Below are positions 47,821-59,576 of a DNA stretch of 64,000 nucleotides, in pieces (position 1 is the stretch's first letter; each line of letters starts with the position of its first letter). The translations under genes and the position numbers were made by a program. This stretch comes from Hirudinaria manillensis (Eukaryota > Annelida > Clitellata > Hirudinida > Hirudinidae). The notes beneath the pieces were generated by a model. That model had not been told where the DNA came from and made no database searches. It worked only from the letters and a program-made list of their open reading frames with translations. Location of the stretch: the NCBI GenBank assembly GCA_034509925.1, contig CM067526.1:5785001-5849000 (forward strand). Direction: 5' to 3'.

Positions 47821-48857
47821 CATTTTCCCGCTTAAAAGTTGGTCGTCGTTTGTGAAATCGTAAATCAAATTTTCTTGGTTTTTGGTTCAACCATGCCGTT
47901 CGTGATGGCATTCAATTCTTTGTCATTTTATGGAAAAATGCAAAGCATTTTGCATCGGAAGTCTGTCGTTTTCCAGAATAATATTAAATGCATTTCTTTC
48001 TTATGGGTTGCTTGATTGCTTAAACCTTACTCATGCTTGCTTCTTATCAGAGATGCTATTAAATACTTTTATTATCAGTATTATTATTATTATTTCTTGA
48101 AATTTATGGCTAATCTTGCAGACGTTTGGACATGTTTATTTTTATAAGAATGTTATTATGCTCTAGCTTTTCCAGTTTGTGCTTGAGTGACTTTGTCATC
48201 CATGACGGTGGAGCGTCACGAGCACTGCATTCGGATGACTATGACCCCAGCTGTGACGTCGTCATTTGTTTTAATTTCTGGAGGATGGAATTTCATCGCT
48301 TGCTTGTGTGGCTTGCGTGGCTTCCTGAACGAATACCAAAAGGCAAAATTATAAATTAACAAGTTTCGCTTACTTAACGTGTCACGTTCTCTGGCACCGC
48401 CTCCGTCGACTTTCATGACGACGACGATGTCGTTCGACATTATTTTACGGGATCCGAGCTTTTAAATGTACTTTTATGGCAAGAAATTACGTTTCGATTG
48501 ATTGATTTATTTACTTAAAATATTTACATTTTGGTTTTAAAATTGACGAATTGTTTCTTGTGGTTTCGAAAGAATTGTTTAAGATGTTTTTTTTTATCAT
48601 CCTGCTGATTAAATTGTATCAAAATTGTTCTATTTTAAAAACAAATTAATTTCTTTTTTTTTCTGAAAACATGTTTTTTGGAATTTTAAACTTCTGTTAG
48701 AACTTCTTTTCCTAAATTAGTTTCTTTTTTTATTTTTAATGATACTATCGCATTGTTGACGTCTGATACGATGATACTAGAGGTCAAGAGGTCGGTTATT
48801 ATAATCGATTATGATTATCATCCTCGTGATGGTTATTATAATTGACCACGGGGTGTA

Positions 48858-49060
48858 GCTGTGAAACCATCGAATGATCGGGTTGTTTGCACACCAACGA
48901 GACTCGAACCAACGAAGCGCAAAGGTCGACAGAGGATGTCATTGCACGACAAACTTCTGGTCGGGCAAGCATCGAGGTCTTTGGCAGCTGAAATCTCTCA
49001 GATGGTGATGATGATGATGATGAGTTTTGAGGTTTGGGAGTACGAACACCTGCAGTAGCG
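48858..49060 (+). other. Possible unassigned coding exon
   Basis: After a GGTGTAG acceptor-like site, a non-repetitive basic frame (KPSNDRVVCTPTRLEPTKRK) continues through a TGATGA microsatellite to a stop near 49058. I recognise no domain and find no confident partner exon. Confidence 0.15.
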
Positions 49061-49527
49061 GCTCAGCAAGGCAAGCAAAAGCAACAAGGGCTTCGTTTGG
49101 AAACCGTTACAATGGAAGTATAGAAGCTATGTTTATTGTGATTTTATTTATAAATTATTTTATCATTTTTTGCAATAAAGTTCTCCATGAAATCTTGATC
49201 AATAAAGATGTTTTAGAAAGAAGGAAGAAGTCTTGTGGAATGCATTCCACTAAAATGAGGTTGCCTGTCAATGCCTGTTGATATCATCATCATCATCATC
49301 ACCATGTCTTTTGGAGCACTGACAGTGGTGCAAAGTAATAAAATTATCTTACACAGTAAGTCATTTGATCTATTTTATTTTATTTATTATTCTGCACCTA
49401 ATTCTAAATAAGTAATAACTAATTATGGATATTATAATCATAATAAGAATAACATAAATATTATAATTGCATTATAAATAATGTTATAATTGTAATATTA
49501 TAATTGATGTCGCCAGCAAGAAGGAGG

Positions 49528-52500
49528 TCATTGCTCCAGTTGGTCATGTTCGCGAAGCTTTTCGGTCGATGACGTGGTCATCACGTGACCAACGTCGGAT
49601 TCCGGGAGGTGCGCCACTGGACGGGCGTCGAGCTCCTTGACTGTGGAAACCTTTTGTCTATTGGTGGTGATGATAATGATGGTGGTGGTGGTGATGATGG
49701 TGACGACGACAATGACGAGTGATTGTCATCATCACAGGTGGTGATGATGAGCATTGTAATAAGTGATTATAATAGTTGAATTATAATATTATATATAATA
49801 AGACCCTGTTGATTATAATCCTAGCGACTTACCTCGTTCTGCAATAGCAACATAGGATGATGCAAATCAGTATCAGGAAGAAAAAGAAGAGGAAGAGAAT
49901 GACGATGAAGGCGATGATGGCTAAAATAACAAAGGAGATTATTAATTAATAATAAATTATGTTATTGTTGACCAGTTGAGGTTTGATTGAAACTATGAAA
50001 CCTATTTGAGTCTTGGTGAAGCTTTCACTTTCAACGATGTTTGCAGGAGGCAGGAGAGGATTTTTGTTGTTTGGGTCGATTACGTAGTCATCCTTGTTGC
50101 TGCTGTTGCTATTGTTGTTGTTGTTCTTAGTATTGTTGAAGTCGCTACTGTTTCTGGCGTTGGTCGTCGTCTTGGTGGATGAATTGGAAGAGTGGTGACG
50201 ATCAGTGGTTGTCTGAACGTGTGTTGAGTCCGAAACGTATCGAGAGGAGGGTCTTTGAGACGACGTCGTTGTTGTCGTCGTCGTCATGGTAACCGTCGTG
50301 GTGGATGTCGCCGTGGTAGTCCCTGTGGTAATGGCATCAAACCAAGATGGATCCATCGGATCTTCTGGAAAAGGAGCATTCCAAGCTTCTGATGAGTAGG
50401 ACTTGAAGTAATCGTAACCTGCGTGACGAGGATGTTTATGCAATTTATTCTTCTGATTTTAAATAATAGCAGTTCTTACCGTGTTCAAATGCATTACATC
50501 TATATTATAATAATCATAATTATATAGTCATCTCTGTTTATTTATTTAATTTATTAATAATATTGCATTCAAAACCAACCCCTCTGGCAAAGAAAGAAAA
50601 CAGGGGAAGTTGAACATTTCCTTGAACTCCAAAAGTAACTGTTGTTGTTGTTGTTGTTGTTCCCTTTTGTCATCATTATGCAATGCAAGTCATCATCACT
50701 ACTAAACGATGACCACGGTATTGCTGCTGAGATCGGTGATGATGATGATGACGATGATGGCGAAGAGGTTTTCGGTTCGTTAGGGGCCCAGTTGGTGTAA
50801 GTGAACGTGTTGGCTGAATTAATAAATAAATTTATTTATTGTGCGGCCATGTTTGCTTTAAGCCAATTTTAATGTAACGATGACATCATCACCATCATCA
50901 TCATCGTCACCTGCTAACCAACGCCATCCTCCAATGTAGGCTCCCACCCAGACTTTTGCGTTGGGGTTTCTGTAAATTGTTTTAGGAATTAATTGGTTTA
51001 ATTGGTTTATTATCAGTCGATAAATAATTTATTCTATGCAAAGTTTCAGTTTTAAGATTAGAAACTCTTGGCTATTTCACAATTTATTTAAACTATTATT
51101 AAAAAAATGTTTTTAAAGGAATAAAAATTCAGTTACGACTAATACCGAAACTGCTGGGCAACCCAATTTCTCAAGGTCATTTGCTGGAAGTCAGAGGTCA
51201 GGGTTGTCAACTCCGCTCCGAGGTTACGACAGGATTGGTCTGCTTCCCTCCAGGTCAACCGATTTGATTGGCTGCTGAGGTGATAACATATTTGGGAGAT
51301 GAGACGATCTCCTGTTGCCTGGCAACGGGTGATGGATCCTGATTGATCAAATTGATCAAAGATTGTCGTTCATAAATAAATCTTTTTAGCAAATAAATAA
51401 ATAAATGATTAGCTAAAAAAATCACTCGTAAAATGTTTTACTTGAAAGATTAAAGGTAATTTAATTACCATTGAAGCGGCAGATGTATGGATAAGTTGAG
51501 TTACAATCCTCGTCTGCCAATCCACCGTTGAGATTCAAATCCATGGCGGCACAAGACTCTTTTCCAGACTTGTTGTCTGGTTGACCGAAGCCCCACTTTG
51601 CTCCTATTCCTTGAATTTTAGAAATCAAACTATGTGAATTAACTAATATTTAACTAAGTAAATACCAATAACGCATTTAACATGAACTTTAACAAGTAAT
51701 AAATGGTATTAATAAATAATTTATTAATGATTATCACAATCAATTGTTCACCTCCAACTCTGAAGAGAGTGAAGTAGTTGATGTTGTAGCCTCCACACCA
51801 CCAAGTGATTTGATTGGCTGAGCTGCAGGGGAAGTCACACTTCCCTGCTTCTGATTTGTTGGTTTCGTTGATGACGTTGCCGCAAAAACAAAAATTCATT
51901 CGCTGAAAATTTTTGAAATGTTTTTCCAACAAATTTTGGTGAAATGGAACTTAATAAATCGCCATTTTTAGCATTTAAATTTCTTTTAATTATTCAATAC
52001 TTAATTGTAATATTCATTGGGAATGCAGAGTACTGACATTTATGGCAGCGTAACCATTGCTGGCCTGTTTGCAAATGTCCAGACATCTGTCAATCATTGT
52101 TTATTTCGTTTGCACGATTTTGATTGGATATTTATGAAAACTAATTATTAGATCATAGCTAGATCGATACATATTCATGAGCTGCTTCATGAATTATTCA
52201 AGAACGACTGAGACTGACTTTCCAACTGTCATTTGGCTGCTGTCGTCCGAAAACACTTGGAAGAAATTCGAACTCAAATTAAAGAAACATCCCTGGACTT
52301 GGAGGTCGAGATTATCTGCAAATTATTATTATTTATTAACGATCAATTAACATTTATTAATGATCAATTATTATTTATTAATGCAATTAATAACCGATTG
52401 TTTTAAATTTAATCCCTTGAGACAAAATTTAAGATTTCCATCGATTTGGAACGAACAAAAAACAACAAAGCGAACATCATTTGAAGAGCACCTTTGCTCC

Positions 52501-53093
52501 ACCTCCAAACGAAACGATTTTCAACACCTCCGAGCCACAAGGGACTCATGATGATCCTGTCCAAGAACTTTTCCATCTCCTGCTGCCTTCCAGGAGATGG
52601 AATGGCGGCCATGTTTGCTCCGCTGAACTCGGGGATGGAATATTCCTGACAGCTTTCCATGGCGCGCGGCCAGGACTTTCCGTCGAAACGGAAAGGAATG
52701 CAGAGGAAGTCGATGTAAATGCTTGGACACGTCACAGGGTTGCTGTTGTAGGCTGTTGTTGGGAGATACTTGGTTTAGTTATTTCATTGTTTAATTAATG
52801 AATTAAATAAAATAATTAACATATTATGGCAATTAATCAGTAATATTTAATGAAGCGATTTAAATAGATTGACTATTAATCGTGCAAATTGCAAATAATC
52901 CTTCTGCGTATATTTGTCTGTGGAGGACATCGTTGAAGACTAGAATTATGAATTCTAATTATCTGATTAATTATTATTTTTTGATTAATTACTGAAAATG
53001 GTAAATGAAATATGACAAACTGCAAACAATAACAATAATAAGAGAGAGTTTAAAGCACACGACTTCCATCACTTTCAACATCATTAATCTCAT
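49528..53093 (-). CDS. WSC / C-type lectin single-pass membrane receptor, 12 exons
   Basis: Exons: 52993-53093, 52492-52742, 52219-52315, 52038-52086, 51752-51902, 51469-51609, 51146-51338, 50911-50969, 50580-50813, 50002-50418, 49833-49920, 49528-49657; 636 residues, phase consistent. A hydrophobic N-terminus (signal peptide or anchor) precedes the first half of C-type lectin domain 1 (~35-117, WLGG...FVWRWSK). A WSC domain (~118-216) follows, with CLDICKQ, FCFCGN and WWCGG. Then comes the second half of lectin domain 1 (~217-263, KWGFGQPDN, ADEDC, YICRF), lectin domain 2 (~264-425), a Thr/Ser/Asn-rich stalk (~426-564), a TM helix (~567-588) and a 45-residue tail. Probably a cell-surface glycan-binding receptor. 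Ligand and calcium dependence cannot be told. Exon 1 is the least certain, although phase and hydrophobicity fit. Confidence 0.82.
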
Positions 53094-54541
53094 TGTCTCG
53101 ACCAGTTGTATTTCAAAATCGGACGTTGTTTGGAACCAATTTAGACAGAGAAACGAAAATATTGATCATATCGTTGATGGTTTTTACTTTTCTTTTAACA
53201 CCAAAAATGTTAAGGTGCACAATTACGGAGGCAGGGGCACTTGTTCCACCCCATTCCTACCACACTCCTACCCCACTCCTACCCCATCTCCCCATCCCTA
53301 CCCCATCTCCTCACTGACCACGCTAATGGTCGCCAACTCAATGAACTTAACCTGAATCAGTTCCACGCCAGAAGGAAAGCAGGCAAAGCAATAAACATTG
53401 CCTTTCCAAGTCTTGCAACATTTCTGAAAACATTTAGCAAAAACTCTGTTCAAAACGACTCGATTTCTTAGAACGTTGACCAAAAAATATAAATAAATCA
53501 TTCTAAAACATTATAAATTATCCTGCAGAATCTTAACAGTATCAAAACAGTAAAATGGTTGAAAATAAAGTCCAATTTAACGAAGAAATTGCAAAATTAA
53601 AACAAGTAAAATGTTGAATCGCAAACCTTTCAATAACTCGTTCAAAAGAAAACTTATCCAATGAATGTTTCGTCTCCAAAACAGTGCTGATGAAATCCTA
53701 AGCAAACGTAATTCCTTTGTAAATCTTCTATAACGGTTTGAAAGATTATAATAATAATAATTGTTTTTGTTGTTATATTATTATTATCGTTATTATTGTT
53801 ATTGTTATTATTATTACTATTAGCACTGTTACAACATATCAGCCAATCACTTGTCAACATCAACGCCAATATTTCTTACCCTGCATTTGTCCTAAGAAGT
53901 TTTTGTTTACATGTCAATGTTTACTCACAACCCGGCAGTCGTTGTCATCATCGCCCTATAATCATTATCATCACCATTATCATCACCATGGTCCCTGTCA
54001 TCATTTTCATTTTTTGTTTCTAATGTTTTCAGAATGCCTCAGTGTCGCGGGATATTATGTCGACGTAAACAATGCCGTCACCATGGTAACCGCCTCGCTT
54101 CATTGACTCCCTACGGTTCAAAGCTGCGAGAAATCCCATCGTTACGAGGCACCTCGGTCCTGGAGCATAATTTATTTTCATAATAATTATCATAATTTTG
54201 CATTAATTCCATGAGATTCTCGACAGAAGGATTTTAAAAATAATAATTATCACAATTTTGCATTAATTCCATGATATTCTCGACAGAAAGATTTGTAAAA
54301 ATAAATCCAGATCTCTCTAAATAGGTGTTGTGCTTGTAATCAGTCACCTACAAACCGCATTAATGAAAATATTACCATCTGGTTCACTCAATATTACTGG
54401 CTCACTATAATTTTATTATTATTATATTTGTTATTATGATTATTATTGTGAAGTAGAAAACAGTTTTAACACAACTAGATCCTAGATTGTCCACTAAGAG
54501 GGGTGCAATAAAATCTATAAAATCTGCCATTGATTTATTGG

Positions 54542-54572
<31 letters not shown>

Positions 54573-55332
54573 GTTGACTGACTGGTTGAACTTGCAACAA
54601 GTCAATCAGAGAGGCAGAAAGTATTTGTTTTCCTCTGTTCTTTCGTAAGCAACATGAGCCACAAAACTTCTTTCGAGTAAACACTTGCATTATCTGCGTG
54701 AGTGACAACAGAATTACATAAAAGTAATAATAATAAACAAAAAGATCAATAATCATTTCAACCTTCAAATATCATGGAAGTATTGAAACACTGAAGGCCT
54801 AAATATTTCGAATCCACGACATCATTTGATTATTATTATAATTAATGTTAAATTATTATTACGATTATTAGTATTATTATTATTACGGCTAACATTAATT
54901 TTAAATTGTTTTATTTTAAAGTATTTTATTATCTTTCAACACTAAAATTACAAAGAACTTTGTAATAGAATTTGTGCGTTATTCACGTCTAACGTCGGAT
55001 CAGCTATGAAAACTATATTTTATTTTTAATCCAATTAGCGATTTTATAGCGTAATTAATAATTAAATTATTAAACTAAAATAATTTAATAAGTAATAAAT
55101 AAATAATATTACAATTAATTAATTAATTAATTTTAACGGTTTAATTAATTTTAAAATTAATATAATTTAAATTTAATTTAGAAAATATTCAGCATCTTTA
55201 TTTCGTAAGTGAACGAGGTTTTCTGGTCTTTCACTTCAGAGAATTCAAATAATCCGATCCTTTCCTGTAAACACAAACATAAATACATTTCTAACAGATT
55301 AAATCCACATAAAAGGTTAAATAACATCAAAA
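53094..55332. other. Spacer between the lectin-receptor and HECT genes
   Basis: Holds a C-rich CCTACCCCA tract at about 53250-53318, ATT/TTG triplets at about 53748-53825, an X-box GTCACCATGGTAAC at 54077-54090, a ~61-bp direct repeat (54178-54300) and a TTGA run at about 54536-54575. The last 500 bp are very AT-rich. No gene. Confidence 0.5.
54178..54300. repeat. Direct tandem repeat, about 61 bp x 2
   Basis: Both copies contain TTTTGCATTAATTCCATGA and ATTCTCGACAGAA and differ at a few positions. Confidence 0.88.
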
Positions 55333-57885
55333 ATGGGAAACAACAGTTCTACCGTCTCCATCGAGAAAATGAACTCCAATAGGGAAATCATTCCAATCGT
55401 CAGAAGCTTACTGAGCAAAGATGCTTTTAGGGTTTGCAAAACAGAACTTGAAGAAGTTAAGAAAGGCAACTATTCTTATCTCTTGACAAAGTCGTTAGCC
55501 GTTTTCAATCGAATTTTGCCAAAGTTACCGGAGGAATTTGAGCTCGGAATATCGGATCTGAAGGATTTCCACGGCATGATCGTCATTGGTTCTAGCGAAG
55601 AAGAGCTTCAACATGTTGATTATTTCATAGGGAAAACTTTTAGAAGAGTCTTTACGATTTTCGATCAGTTCGTCAAAGGTCAAAAATACGTTCCGACTTT
55701 AGATGCCGTCATATTCCTCAAAATGATTTATTTCTCCGGTGAGAAGACTCTCCAGCAAATGTTGTCGTGGCGCACATTTCCAAAACTCGTCGAGCGCATG
55801 TTGGATTCAGATAATGACTACAGCTGCAACGTAGCAGTCAAAGCTATGGCCGTCATTGCCGTAAAACTTCCGGATAGATTCAAAAGGATAGTTACCAGAA
55901 AAAATATCTTGAAATTCAGATTTTGGCTTAAAAAGATACTCGGCGATCAGATAAGCTCTGAGGTTTATCAATTCTGCGGAAGTTTCGATTTGAATCCTCT
56001 GCTTAAGAAGTATTATCCAGGTTTAGATTGCTTGAGGAACGTACGAGAAAAACTTCGAGAACATGATGATGCCAGTGCCATGGAAATGATGGCTAAAATC
56101 ATCGAGGAGGACTCAGTGTTGGAAGATGAACTTGCCCATTCGAAAGTCGTACCTGAGTTCGTCAACTTCTTGTCGCCTTCCAATGAAGAAGATGTAAAGG
56201 AAAAGAATTTGAAGATATTTTTAGAAATCTTCCTGCAGTTGAAATACAAAGATGGAGCCGTCTTCCAGTTGGACGTTGAACGCTTTAGGAAATTTGTACG
56301 AAAACTGGTATCCTTGATTGAATACTTGGGCAAAGAGATGGGCAAATATTCTTCGAGTAAGGATGGTGTTAAATCAAGTTACTATTTATATCATGGAACC
56401 TCCATAAATTCCGCGATGACGCTGTTCAATTACCTCACCATTATCAATTCATCATGGCATCACTGGTTGGATAGACCCCCAAATCGCGGGGAATTAATTC
56501 ATCCAAAAGATTTACGGAGCGCAGAGCTGACAGATTACTACGAGAAAAATTACCGCTCTTATGAAACAAATGGAATGAATCTCGATTTTCTAAACAGGTC
56601 TCCATTCCTCCTACCTTTCCACCTGAGAAAGAAGATCTTTTATGAATTTGTCGGTGAGAGAATGAAGCTCTGCAAAGCTCACGATGACAACAAAATCCTC
56701 GTACAATTATCTCGAGAAACGATTATGGAAGACATCAGGGAATTATTCAGCGGTAAAATTTGCCTCCATTCCAAGTTTTCTTTCAGCTTTTACGACGAAA
56801 AAGGTTTCGGAGACGGTGTGACGAGGGAAGCCTTCCGAGTAATTTCGCAACATTTCCAGAAGAGTGAGATGAATCTCTGGCATGGAGAAGTATCATCGTC
56901 AGACAACGGAAATGGGGGAGTCAGTAATACTTACGTACATTCACCTAACGGTTTATTTCCGATGACAAATATTGTAGAAGACAAAAGCGCTTGCGAAGAT
57001 TTTAAACTTTTTGGACTGGTGGCCGCAAAAGCTCTCATTGACAAAGAAATGTTGGACATACACCTCAATGGTGCTTTCTATCGCAGCCTAATGAATAATA
57101 TATACGTTAAATTCAGAAAAAATTACCTCGATGTTGCTGAAATTATGCCCTCGACAAAGTGGCTCATTCTTCATCTCGAAGAGGTGAAAAGACAAAAGAG
57201 AGCTATCGAATCAGATTCGAATCTCAGCCAAGAGGAGAAATATTTGAAAGTTCAAGAATTGACGGTTGAAGGGTGTTCGTTCGATGATCTGATGATTTAT
57301 TTCACCCTTCCCGGTCATTCAAACATCGAACTTATTGAGGGCGGTAAAGACGTCATGCTTTCTCCGTTCAACGTAGAAGAATATCTCGATAGGTTAGGAG
57401 AGGTTGTCATAAACGATGGAGTGAAGCATAAAATGCAGTCATTCGCCAAGAGCTTTAAAAAGTTACTCGGCGTATCCGTGGGAATGTTTTCCCCGAGAGA
57501 ATTGGAATCTTTACTCTTTGGAGAATTTGAAGAGAATTGGTCGGTGGAATACTTGAGTACCTGCTTAACCGATGAATGCACTTCGGCTTCTGAACACAGA
57601 ACAGTCGAATATTTGTACCAAGTACTCAACTCTTTCAACCGTGAACAGCAGCGACTCTTTCTGGAGTTCGTCACCGGAAGATCACGCTTGCCACTTGGTG
57701 GATTGTCTTCTTTATCTCCTGCGTTAGCGGTTCGAATCAATTGCAGCATTAAGAACGTTTCTCTACCTACATCTTCTACCTGCTTCAACATATTATACTT
57801 GCCAAGGTACAGCAATCCTGGCTTGCTCAAACGAAAACTATTACAAGCAATTTACGAGTGCAGGAACACATTCCAATTGATCTAA
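55333..57885 (+). CDS. TRIP12/UFD4-like HECT E3 ubiquitin ligase, intronless
   Basis: A single 850-codon frame in a neighbourhood of multi-exon genes. The C-terminal half matches TRIP12-type HECT domains: KFSFSFYDEKGFGDGVTREAF, FKLFGLVAAKALIDKEMLDI, FTLPGHSNIELIEGGKD, FNREQQRLFLEFVTGRSRLP and the catalytic-cysteine motif LPTSSTCFNILYLPRYS, with Cys817 as the predicted thioester residue 33 from the end. The N-terminal ~430 residues are helical and divergent, and I see no ankyrin or WWE domain. It is far shorter than TRIP12 (~2,000 residues). It starts MGNNSSTVS, which fits an N-myristoylation signal. It is probably a retrocopy-derived or lineage-expanded ligase; the intact frame and conserved catalytic residues argue that it is functional. 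Confidence 0.9.
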   Translation: MGNNSSTVSIEKMNSNREIIPIVRSLLSKDAFRVCKTELEEVKKGNYSYLLTKSLAVFNRILPKLPEEFELGISDLKDFHGMIVIGSSEEELQHVDYFIGKTFRRVFTIFDQFVKGQKYVPTLDAVIFLKMIYFSGEKTLQQMLSWRTFPKLVERMLDSDNDYSCNVAVKAMAVIAVKLPDRFKRIVTRKNILKFRFWLKKILGDQISSEVYQFCGSFDLNPLLKKYYPGLDCLRNVREKLREHDDASAMEMMAKIIEEDSVLEDELAHSKVVPEFVNFLSPSNEEDVKEKNLKIFLEIFLQLKYKDGAVFQLDVERFRKFVRKLVSLIEYLGKEMGKYSSSKDGVKSSYYLYHGTSINSAMTLFNYLTIINSSWHHWLDRPPNRGELIHPKDLRSAELTDYYEKNYRSYETNGMNLDFLNRSPFLLPFHLRKKIFYEFVGERMKLCKAHDDNKILVQLSRETIMEDIRELFSGKICLHSKFSFSFYDEKGFGDGVTREAFRVISQHFQKSEMNLWHGEVSSSDNGNGGVSNTYVHSPNGLFPMTNIVEDKSACEDFKLFGLVAAKALIDKEMLDIHLNGAFYRSLMNNIYVKFRKNYLDVAEIMPSTKWLILHLEEVKRQKRAIESDSNLSQEEKYLKVQELTVEGCSFDDLMIYFTLPGHSNIELIEGGKDVMLSPFNVEEYLDRLGEVVINDGVKHKMQSFAKSFKKLLGVSVGMFSPRELESLLFGEFEENWSVEYLSTCLTDECTSASEHRTVEYLYQVLNSFNREQQRLFLEFVTGRSRLPLGGLSSLSPALAVRINCSIKNVSLPTSSTCFNILYLPRYSNPGLLKRKLLQAIYECRNTFQLI

Positions 57886-58282
57886 GAAGAATGATTCGGA
57901 TAATTACCTCTGAAATTTGTTTTTAATATAAATTTTAAAATGACTTACAAATGAGTTGTCTTATTAATTAAAGTGTTAAATAATTCTCTTAAATGTCTGA
58001 AATGATGATTTGTAAGCTTTTATTTTGTGCTTTTAATCCACGAACTATTCCACTTCATGAGCTTTATAAACTTCTCTCATTCACAAATGGATGCGGAAAG
58101 CCATCATAAAATCAATAATAAGATGTATATAAGATATGAAATGTTAAAATAATCATTAAACAAACAGCATTGATTGATAAAAATAACTTTGAAAATGAAA
58201 GTCGAAAAAATATACAATATAATATCTGAAGGATTTGGTCATAAATCGGTCGGAACGAAAATTACAAGATTTGAAAACGTTT
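57886..58282. other. Short spacer between HECT gene and P-loop NTPase gene
   Basis: AT-rich, holding the 3' UTRs of two convergent genes. Nothing else seen. Confidence 0.5.
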
Positions 58283-59576
58283 TTAAAAGTTTCTTTTTGA
58301 AATCTTCAGTTTTAGTTTGAAGTTTGTGATGAATTTTTCAAGGGACGAAACTCTTTTGTTCAGTTCAGGGGCTGACATGACCTTGTAGGGGATTTTAAGT
58401 TGCCTGAAGATCTTCTTGAAGCACAAAAATAATTCCACGAGTTCTTTGAATGACGAATCCATCCTCACGTCATCCTTCCTTTTAAATTTCTTCTGGGGAC
58501 GAATTAAAACAACCACAGACTTTCTGTACCTGTGAAATTAACATTATAAGGTGAGTTTATTTGATACATTTGGGCATCTTAAAATGGGACAGTAATAATA
58601 AAGAGAATAATTGACAAGAAAGTTAGTAAATCAAATAGAACAGTAATTTCATTAAAGTTGAAAAATCAAACAAAAGCATACTTTATAAGTAGAAGTTTAT
58701 TATCTTGTTTTGAAAGACTTTAACATTTGAAATCTAATGGCACCTTTTCAAAGCCCTTTTTATGTTCTTTTGGCACACCATGTCCCCTCTTATTTTGTCG
58801 CCTTCAGGATGGTACTTGGTGATGTACACCAGTGCATCGGGTCCCCGATCATACACCACGACTGGAATATTTTAGTAATTTAAATAATAATTTTTTGAAA
58901 AATAAAAAAATAATAATAGTACCAACAACAAAAGTAATAATAATAATAATAACTACTGGTCTTGAGAATTTGTTCAAGGTTTAACTAATTCTGCTTGCTA
59001 ACTCTAACTCTGAGATTTTACGAATATAACGAATAAATTTTTACACCACTTTCAATGAAAAATTGTGCAAAAATGTGAGTCTTATGATAAATACACTAGT
59101 ACTTAAACTATTCAAAACAATGAAATTAAACCTTGGAACTTCAAACCTCCTTCAACGGTTTCATCAGCCTCTTCGAGCGCGCACTGTTTTTCCATCAAAC
59201 ATCTCTGGAACGTCTCAAACCTTTTGGGATAAATGCTCGGATCCACGTCGCACGCCGTTATTCCTGGAAAAGTTATTAACTTTTAAACTGCTCTGATTAA
59301 TTTGCATTTAGCCATTTTAATATGGCAATAAAGTCTGGAGCAAAAAAAAGAAGTTATTATTTATTATAAATTTTATGTATCACCTCTTTCGAGAAAGTAT
59401 TTCCTGGCAATTTCTTCCCTTTTTGCAAAGTCAGGATTTTTTCTTGACAGGCTTTCAATGAGAGTTGTTTTCCCAACCCCGTGAGGACCACAAATGAAAA
59501 CACGAATTGGCTGTTTCTTTTGCTTTCCTAATCTGTTTTTGAACGTTTGTTTGAGAATGCTCAGAGGGGGAAGGAA
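58283..59576 (-). CDS. Small P-loop NTPase (AAA_28-like), 5' end missing
   Basis: Exons 59384-59576, 59147-59263, 58744-58861 and 58283-58529 join in phase to 224 residues. The Walker A motif ICGPHGVGKTTLIESLSRK lies near the start, and VVVYDRGPDALVYITKYHP resembles the Walker B/DRG motif of AAA_28 and nucleotide-kinase-like P-loop proteins. A basic C-terminus ends LKISKRNF. The first exon here opens after an in-frame TAG that is itself the acceptor (GCATTAG), so an upstream phase-0 exon with the ATG must exist. I could not identify it between 59577 and 60200. Substrate unknown; it might be a small kinase. Confidence 0.7.

Larger units (their letters stand above)
47533..49527. other. Spacer between convergent SECISBP2 and the lectin-receptor gene
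   Basis: Contains a retroelement-like fragment (47600-47820), a CpG-richer patch at 48195-48450 open in several frames on both strands, and a possible exon at 48858-49060. None has domain support. CAT triplets lie at about 49284-49301. Confidence 0.4.

Noticed and set aside
48216-48440. Minus-strand small gene starting MSNDIVVVMKVDGGGARERD
   Set aside because: A plausible start, but no splice combination gives a convincing continuation, and the plus strand is open in the same place.
48380-48470. Plus-strand RVTFSGTASVDF-like peptide resembling a PP1 docking motif
   Set aside because: An in-frame stop lies immediately upstream and there is no acceptor AG to open the frame.
48840-48990. tRNA-like T-arm sequence GGTTCGAGTC on minus
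   Set aside because: No pairing for the T, D or acceptor stems could be drawn.
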